NCBI RefSeq assembly: GCF_014203855.1
Contig: NZ_JACHJV010000003.1
Location: 558,001 to 622,000 of the forward strand
Direction: 5' to 3'
Origin: Kitasatospora kifunensis
Lineage (GTDB): Bacteria; Actinomycetota; Actinomycetes; Streptomycetales; Streptomycetaceae
DNA: 64,000 nucleotides
In this document: positions 59,905 through 64,000 of the stretch, piece after piece
Layout: every line of letters begins with the position of its first letter
How positions within the stretch are numbered: position 1 is the stretch's first letter
The notes under the pieces: model-generated
Seen by the model: the letters and a program-made list of their open reading frames with translations, nothing else
The model's database searches: none
Told to the model about the DNA's origin: nothing
Made by a program: the position numbers and the translations under genes

Positions 59905-60470
59905 GTGAGCAGGCCAGGGTGGGCGAGGTGACGGTTCGGGTGTTGGACGGCGAGGCGACCGCGCGGCTGGAGGACGGGCTGAAGGCCGTGTTCGCCGAGG
60001 CATTCGCCGAGCCACCGTACGGCGAAGGCACCGTGGCCGACGTCGACCGGGCCTTCAAGCGCTTCCGTTCCCAGACGCGCAAGCCCGGTTTCCTGGCCTC
60101 CGTCGCCCTCGACCCCGGCGACCAGGTCGTGGGGATGGCGTACGGCTACCCGCTCGCCGCGACGACCAGGTGGTGGGACACCTTGACCGGACCCGTGGCG
60201 GACGACGTCCGCGCCGAGGACGGGAAGCGGACCTTTGGGCTGTTCGAACTCGCCGTCCGACCGGCCTGGCGGCGCCGGGGCATCGCCACTCGAATGCACA
60301 CCGCGCTGACCGAGGCCGTGACCAACGAGCGGATGCTGCTGAACAGCAGGCCCGAGGCCACCGCCGCCCAGGCCGCCTACCGCGCCTGGGGCTACCGCTA
60401 CGCGGGTACCGCGATCCCGTGGGAAGGGGCAGCGCCCCATCACGTCCTGGTGTTGGAGCTGCGGGTCTGA
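59901..60470 (+). CDS. GNAT family N-acetyltransferase
   Basis: A 189-aa acetyltransferase. The acetyl-CoA-binding segment is LFELAVRPAWRRRGIATRMH (V-R-P-x-x-R-x-x-G-I-G/A), with AQAAYRAWGYRYAGTA as the usual late motif. GTG 59901 overlaps the stop of the HTH-TPR gene, so it is translated with it. The acceptor substrate is unknown; an antibiotic, amino acid or protein is possible. Confidence 0.9.
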   Translation: MSEQARVGEVTVRVLDGEATARLEDGLKAVFAEAFAEPPYGEGTVADVDRAFKRFRSQTRKPGFLASVALDPGDQVVGMAYGYPLAATTRWWDTLTGPVADDVRAEDGKRTFGLFELAVRPAWRRRGIATRMHTALTEAVTNERMLLNSRPEATAAQAAYRAWGYRYAGTAIPWEGAAPHHVLVLELRV

Positions 60471-60669
60471 ACCCGGCGGGGAAGGCGAAACCGGCTGCGG
60501 GGTACATGCGCATCCCCGCAGCCGGGGGTCAACGCTGAACGGAGCTTCTCACCCCGGCACTTGCTCTGCCGGCCGGCCAGCAGAACCACCGCTTGAGCCG
60601 GACGTTCTCGCCGGTCGGCGGACGACATTCACCTCGGTCCACCGGGCCTGCGGCTCGCGGAGCTCACGG

Positions 60670-61224
60670 TCAGCCCCGGTGCACCGCCAGCTCGATCTCC
60701 CGGCGGGTCGCGTCGCCGGGCACGGGCAGCGCCACGCCGGAGCGCTTGAAGCCGGCCTTCTCGTACATCGCCGCCGCGCGGGCGTTGTCCTCGTGGACGA
60801 AGAGCCGCACCCGTTGGATCCGGGGTTCGGCGAGCGACCACGACCACTCCAGGGCTGCCCGGAAGAGCTCCTGCGCCAGCCCGCTGCCCCGCGCCTCGGG
60901 TCGGACGAAGACCCCGACGATGTGCGTCTGCGCGACCTCGACGACGTCGCCTTCGAGGGCCCCGCGCTTGCCGGGCCGCTCGACCAGCACGGAGACCGTG
61001 CCGAGCCAGCGCCCGTCGGCGGCCTCCGCGACGAACTGCCGTGCGGCGATGCCCTCGGCGGCTCCGGCGGCGCGGTCCTGCCAGAACTCGTCGGGCCTGG
61101 CGGCGGCCTGCTCGTACGTCTCGAGGAAGGCGACGGGCGCGACCGGGTCCCGCAACGCGTCCAGCCTGATCTCCTTGATCCGCGCCCAATCCTCGTTCCG
61201 CACGCCCCTGATGATGTGGCTCAT
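60670..61224 (-). CDS. GNAT family N-acetyltransferase
   Basis: A 184-aa acetyltransferase: RNEDWARIKEIRLDALRDPV at the N terminus, IVGVFVRPEARGSGLAQELF (acetyl-CoA-binding R-x-x-G-x-G/A motif), and VRLFVHEDNARAAAMYEKAG FKRSG as the final motif. The start is ATG 61224 (MSHIIRG). It is convergent with the GNAT gene at 59901 and divergent from the MerR gene at 61362. Substrate unknown. Confidence 0.9.
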   Translation of the reverse strand: MSHIIRGVRNEDWARIKEIRLDALRDPVAPVAFLETYEQAAARPDEFWQDRAAGAAEGIAARQFVAEAADGRWLGTVSVLVERPGKRGALEGDVVEVAQTHIVGVFVRPEARGSGLAQELFRAALEWSWSLAEPRIQRVRLFVHEDNARAAAMYEKAGFKRSGVALPVPGDATRREIELAVHRG

Positions 61225-61324
61225 CTCGTGATGATGCCATCGGCACCGGCAGGCCTCGCAACCTGTTTCCGACCTCCAGGGCCGGCACTCGCGGAGGGTG
61301 GGACGGGCGGGAAGCCCAACGGGC

Positions 61325-61355
61325 TTGCACCTCACGCGACGTCAGGGAGCATCGT
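61325..61355 (+). promoter_or_regulatory. MerR-type promoter with 19-bp spacer
   Basis: TTGCAC (61325-61330) and CATCGT (61350-61355) are separated by exactly 19 nt. The spacer contains the imperfect inverted repeat CCTCACG-CGA-CGTCAGG. This is the geometry MerR proteins act on; ATG of the MerR gene follows 7 nt later. Confidence 0.5.
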
Positions 61356-61361
61356 TGACAC

Positions 61362-62126
61362 ATGAGCATCGACCAGACATGGAAGGTCGGAACACTCGCC
61401 GAGGCGAGTGGGCTGACCGTTCGTACCTTGCATCACTGGGACCAGATCGGACTTCTCAGTCCGTCCAGGCGTACGGCCGCAGGGCACCGCGAGTACGCCG
61501 AGCAGGAGGTGATCCGCCTGTACCAGGTGCTCGCGCTGCGTCGTCTCGGGCTGGGGCTGGAGACCATCGCCACCTGCCTGGACGTCGGAGTCGACCCGGT
61601 CCGTCTGGTGCGCGAGCACCTGGCCGGCGTCGAGGCCTCCATCGCGTCCCTGGAGGCCCTGCGGCAACGGTTGACCCATATCCACGGCGAGTTGGTCTGC
61701 GACCGGGCACCGGAGGTCTCCGCCTTGATCGGCGCGCTCCAGACGATGGGCAGCGCGGGACCGGAGAGCGGGCAGGCGCTGCGACGCCACCTCGACGACG
61801 ATCAGATGCAGACCTTGCGGGACCGGGCGTCGGTGCTGGGTCCTGCCGCCCACTACCTGGTGGAGGTCGAGTGGCCGGAGCTGTACCGCAGGGCCGAGGC
61901 GCTGCGGACCGCCGGGGTGGATCCGGCGGCACCCGAGGTGAGGAAGCTGGTGGCACGCATGGATGAGCTGAGCTCGCTGTTCACCGGGGGCGACAGCGAC
62001 GTCTCGGCCGCGGTGCGGTCCGCCTGGCACCACGAGCCGGCCGCGATGTCCGGCGACCCGACGGCCCCGGCCGACGCCTGGCACGAGCTGACCGCCTACC
62101 TCGACCGCGCCCGCGCCACCACATGA
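61362..62126 (+). CDS. MerR family transcriptional regulator (TipA-like C terminus)
   Basis: The protein has 254 aa. The N-terminal MerR HTH is WKVGTLAEASGLTVRTLHHW, DQIGLLSPSRRTAAGHREYA, then a dimerisation helix (about 80-115). The C-terminal half (LRDRASVLGPAAHYLVEVEW, ELSSLFTGGDSDVSAAVRSA WHHEP) is the TipAS-like antibiotic-recognition helical domain. It likely activates its own promoter on binding a hydrophobic ligand. ATG 61362. No obvious target gene is adjacent on its strand; the GNAT at 61224 is divergent. Confidence 0.9.
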   Translation: MSIDQTWKVGTLAEASGLTVRTLHHWDQIGLLSPSRRTAAGHREYAEQEVIRLYQVLALRRLGLGLETIATCLDVGVDPVRLVREHLAGVEASIASLEALRQRLTHIHGELVCDRAPEVSALIGALQTMGSAGPESGQALRRHLDDDQMQTLRDRASVLGPAAHYLVEVEWPELYRRAEALRTAGVDPAAPEVRKLVARMDELSSLFTGGDSDVSAAVRSAWHHEPAAMSGDPTAPADAWHELTAYLDRARATT

Positions 62127-62306
62127 CCGGCGATCGACGGCCGGCTCGTGCCGGCACGGTCACTGCTGACGTGCCGACCAGAAGTGGCAGTGGGTGGTGG
62201 GTTGCGGGGCGAGGTCCGCCGGGGTCACGGGGTGGCGCGGCCCCGACGCCTGTGCCTTGCGGGACCGAGTCCACTCCCAGGACATGGGGATACCGGTCTC
62301 CACTCC

Positions 62307-63422
62307 TCAGTGGACCTTGAAGCTGCGCACCTCGTCGTCCTGCTCGGTTCCGGGGGCCATGGTGTTGGCGGCGACCTGGTGGGAGCAGTCGCGCTGGTCG
62401 TAGAGCTCGATGCCGTGGGCGGTGTCGTCGCGCAGCGCGAACGCGGGCGCGCCCGCCAGCGCGGCCAGCGGCTGGACGACGTTGCGGCACTCGCCGGGCC
62501 GCAGGCCGCCCACCGCCTGCGCCAGCTGGGCTGGGCCGGTGGCGGCGGCACTGTGGTAGCGCAGCAGTACTGTGCCGGCGATGGCGGCGTCGGTGTCCTG
62601 AGCGGTGTCCTGAGCGGTGGTCGGCAGCGGGTCGGCCCACGGCTGGGGCTGCGGTTCGGGGCGGGTGGCGCTGGATCGGTTGCGGTAGGCCGTGCCGGGC
62701 TTGAGCGCGGCCGCCCCGAACAGTTCGGGGACGGTGACCAGGGTGTAGCCGGCGTTCCGCAGGTTGCGGATGAGCTGCGGGACGGCGGTGAGGGTGTCGC
62801 GCTGGTTCTCGGTGTCGTGCATCAGGACGATCGACCCGGAGCGCACGCCGGCCGCGGCGCGGCTGAGCACTTGGGCGGGGTCGTGGTGCCACCAGTCCAG
62901 GGTGTCCAGGTCCCAGAGCAGCAGCGGGTGGCCGAAGGAGGCGACCTGCGCGCTTTGGTTGCCGTACGGCGGGCGGACCAGCCACGGACGCGTCCCGGTG
63001 ATGTCGGCGATCGCCTGCTCGCCGCCGGCCAGCTCGTCGTGCACCTGAGCGGGCGTCAAATCCCCCAGATACGGGTGGGTGAGGGTGTGGTTGCCGATCG
63101 CGTGACCCTCGGCCTGCTCGCGCTTCACCTGCTTCGTCCGGTACCGGGCCTCTTGGCCCACCAGGAAGAAGGTCGCCTTCGTGTGGTCGGCGGCGAGGTC
63201 GTCCAGCAGGCTGTCGGTCGCCACCGACGGCCCGTCGTCGAAGGTCAGCGCCACGCAGGCCAAGCGCGCGCAGTCCGGCGCCGGAGGGGACGGCTTGGCC
63301 GACTGTCCAGCGGGGCCCAGCACGGCGGCGCACAGGCACATCAGGGTGGGCAGGGTCTGGGCGCTCAGTCGCGTGGCAGGCGCGGGCACGGTCGGGCGAC
63401 CGGCTCGCGAGAAGTACGACAT
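62307..63422 (-). CDS. Secreted polysaccharide deacetylase (NodB domain)
   Basis: The protein has 371 aa. An N-terminal signal or anchor comes first (TRLSAQTLPTLMCLCAAVLG), then a CE4/NodB domain: VALTFDDGPS (D62-D63), GNHTLTHPYL (H112, H116 metal ligands), RPPYGN, LWDLDTLDW and SIVLMHDT. The C-terminal 120 residues (LLRYHSAAATGPAQLAQAVG, ALRDDTAHGIELYDQRDCSH) form an extra domain I do not recognise, with two Cys. It removes acetyl groups from peptidoglycan or chitin-like polymers outside the membrane. ATG 63422 has AAGGAAAG upstream. Confidence 0.92.
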   Translation of the reverse strand: MSYFSRAGRPTVPAPATRLSAQTLPTLMCLCAAVLGPAGQSAKPSPPAPDCARLACVALTFDDGPSVATDSLLDDLAADHTKATFFLVGQEARYRTKQVKREQAEGHAIGNHTLTHPYLGDLTPAQVHDELAGGEQAIADITGTRPWLVRPPYGNQSAQVASFGHPLLLWDLDTLDWWHHDPAQVLSRAAAGVRSGSIVLMHDTENQRDTLTAVPQLIRNLRNAGYTLVTVPELFGAAALKPGTAYRNRSSATRPEPQPQPWADPLPTTAQDTAQDTDAAIAGTVLLRYHSAAATGPAQLAQAVGGLRPGECRNVVQPLAALAGAPAFALRDDTAHGIELYDQRDCSHQVAANTMAPGTEQDDEVRSFKVH

Positions 63423-63775
63423 GGGCTTTCCTTCGACAGGAACAGGGCCGGGCACCGACCCGAAGATCTAAGTCATTTCCCGATGATCCATTAATATGAC
63501 TCGGCTGTTCCGTACTTCACCCACAAGGTCGATCTCGCCGCCTGCCGCCTGCCGCCTCGGGCAGCCAGCGCCAGGACGCTCCCACCTCCCGGTGGACCCG
63601 AACAGGTGGCACGTACCAGGCCGCGGCAGACGTGCGCCAAAGTGGAGCCGGATCACGCCAAAACGCCGGCCGGCCCGTAGCGAATGGCGACAACAGGCAC
63701 ATCAACTGCCTCAATGTACCTGCCCCACAAGACCGTTGCCTCTGTACAAGACCATCACCTGGAAAGGATCCGTCC
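63423..63775. other. Intergenic stretch between divergent secreted-protein genes
   Basis: No gene is seen. It should hold promoters for the deacetylase (minus) and the gene at 63776 (plus); an AT-rich patch (CCATTAATATGACT) lies at about 63488-63501. Confidence 0.4.
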
Positions 63776-64000
63776 ATGCTGATGATCAACCGCGTCCTCG
63801 GGACGACGCTGGCGGCCGGCGCGCTACTCCTCGTCGGGCTCACCCCCGCGTCCGCGCAGGCCGCCACTCGCCAGCAGAGCGCCCCTGCGACCGCGAAGGA
63901 CTTCTACGCCACCGGTTGGGCCTTCTACTCCCAGGCCCGAGCGCTCAACAACGCCTTGACCACCGGGTACGGCGCGGCGAACGCCGCGGGTTACCCAACC
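63776..64000 (+). CDS. Secreted hypothetical protein (3' end outside window)
   Basis: The first 75 codons are present: a signal peptide (MLMINRVLGTTLAAGALLLV to ASAQAA), then TRQQSAPATAKDFYATGWAF and YSQARALNNALTTGYGAANA. ATG 63776 has GAAAGGAT about 8 nt upstream. Too little is present to assign a family; the mature start is polar and Ala/Tyr-rich. Confidence 0.7.
   Translation, partial: MLMINRVLGTTLAAGALLLVGLTPASAQAATRQQSAPATAKDFYATGWAFYSQARALNNALTTGYGAANAAGYPT

Overview
The window is uniformly GC-rich. It has strong AGGAGG-type ribosome binding sites, frequent GTG/TTG starts, many four-base ATGA/GTGA/TTGA gene overlaps, and an abundance of secreted hydrolases and one-component regulators. 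Together these point to a streptomycete-type actinobacterium (Streptomyces or Kitasatospora). No rRNA, tRNA, ribosomal or other core housekeeping genes were seen. With many truncated genes and insertion-sequence relics, it reads as accessory chromosome, probably towards an arm; that placement is inference.

Layout. 1-6.6 kb: a partial SDR, a secreted vanadium-haloperoxidase-type protein, a mosaic of ISL3 and IS21 relics, and a TetR/SnoaL-like divergent pair with three matching operator-like 16-mers. 6.8-10.6 kb: a gene cut by an IS, then two internally deleted copies of the same IS in direct orientation flanking a multicopper oxidase. 10.8-15.4 kb: a group II intron maturase tail, a lytic transglycosylase, a LuxR tail and a GH5 cellulase. 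15.5-25 kb: two very large ATP-binding LuxR regulators around a three-repeat secreted protein, then a membrane Ser/Thr kinase. 25.4-28 kb: a ricin-type lectin protein and a methyltransferase. 28-33.9 kb: one strand carries a PHB-depolymerase-type esterase, scoB, scoA, an MHS transporter and an EamA exporter. This fits a route from extracellular polyester to acetoacetyl-CoA. A 32-33 bp palindromic repeat sits inside two of these reading frames.

34-44.4 kb: LysR regulators, a DUF3311/sodium-symporter pair, an epoxide-hydrolase-like enzyme, an alcohol dehydrogenase, a GH19 chitinase, an ArsR/SRPBCC pair and an SDR that lacks its catalytic Tyr/Lys. 44.4-48.4 kb holds the best candidate for an undescribed system. 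It runs TetR, a 398-aa protein of unknown function, a protein split by one in-frame TGA, and an AbiEii-type nucleotidyltransferase; three of these four genes are joined to a neighbour by a 4-base overlap. 48.4-57.3 kb: LysR/SDR, a frameshifted sigma-region-4 protein, a VOC protein, a double Lrp regulator divergent from an amidohydrolase/SDR pair, a stand-alone cis-prenyltransferase, and a PadR/membrane-protein pair. The PadR pair faces a truncated gene across three perfect heptamers spaced 14 bp apart. 57.4-64 kb: an ATPase/resolvase-like pair, an HTH-TPR/GNAT pair, a second GNAT, a MerR regulator with a 19-bp-spacer promoter, a polysaccharide deacetylase and the start of a secreted protein.

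How the parts relate: secreted enzymes for cell wall, cellulose, chitin and polyester recur beside one-component regulators, as expected of a soil saprophyte. Decayed mobile elements (ISL3, IS21, two copies of an IS481/IS3-like element, another integrase scrap, a group II intron tail) explain most of the broken genes.
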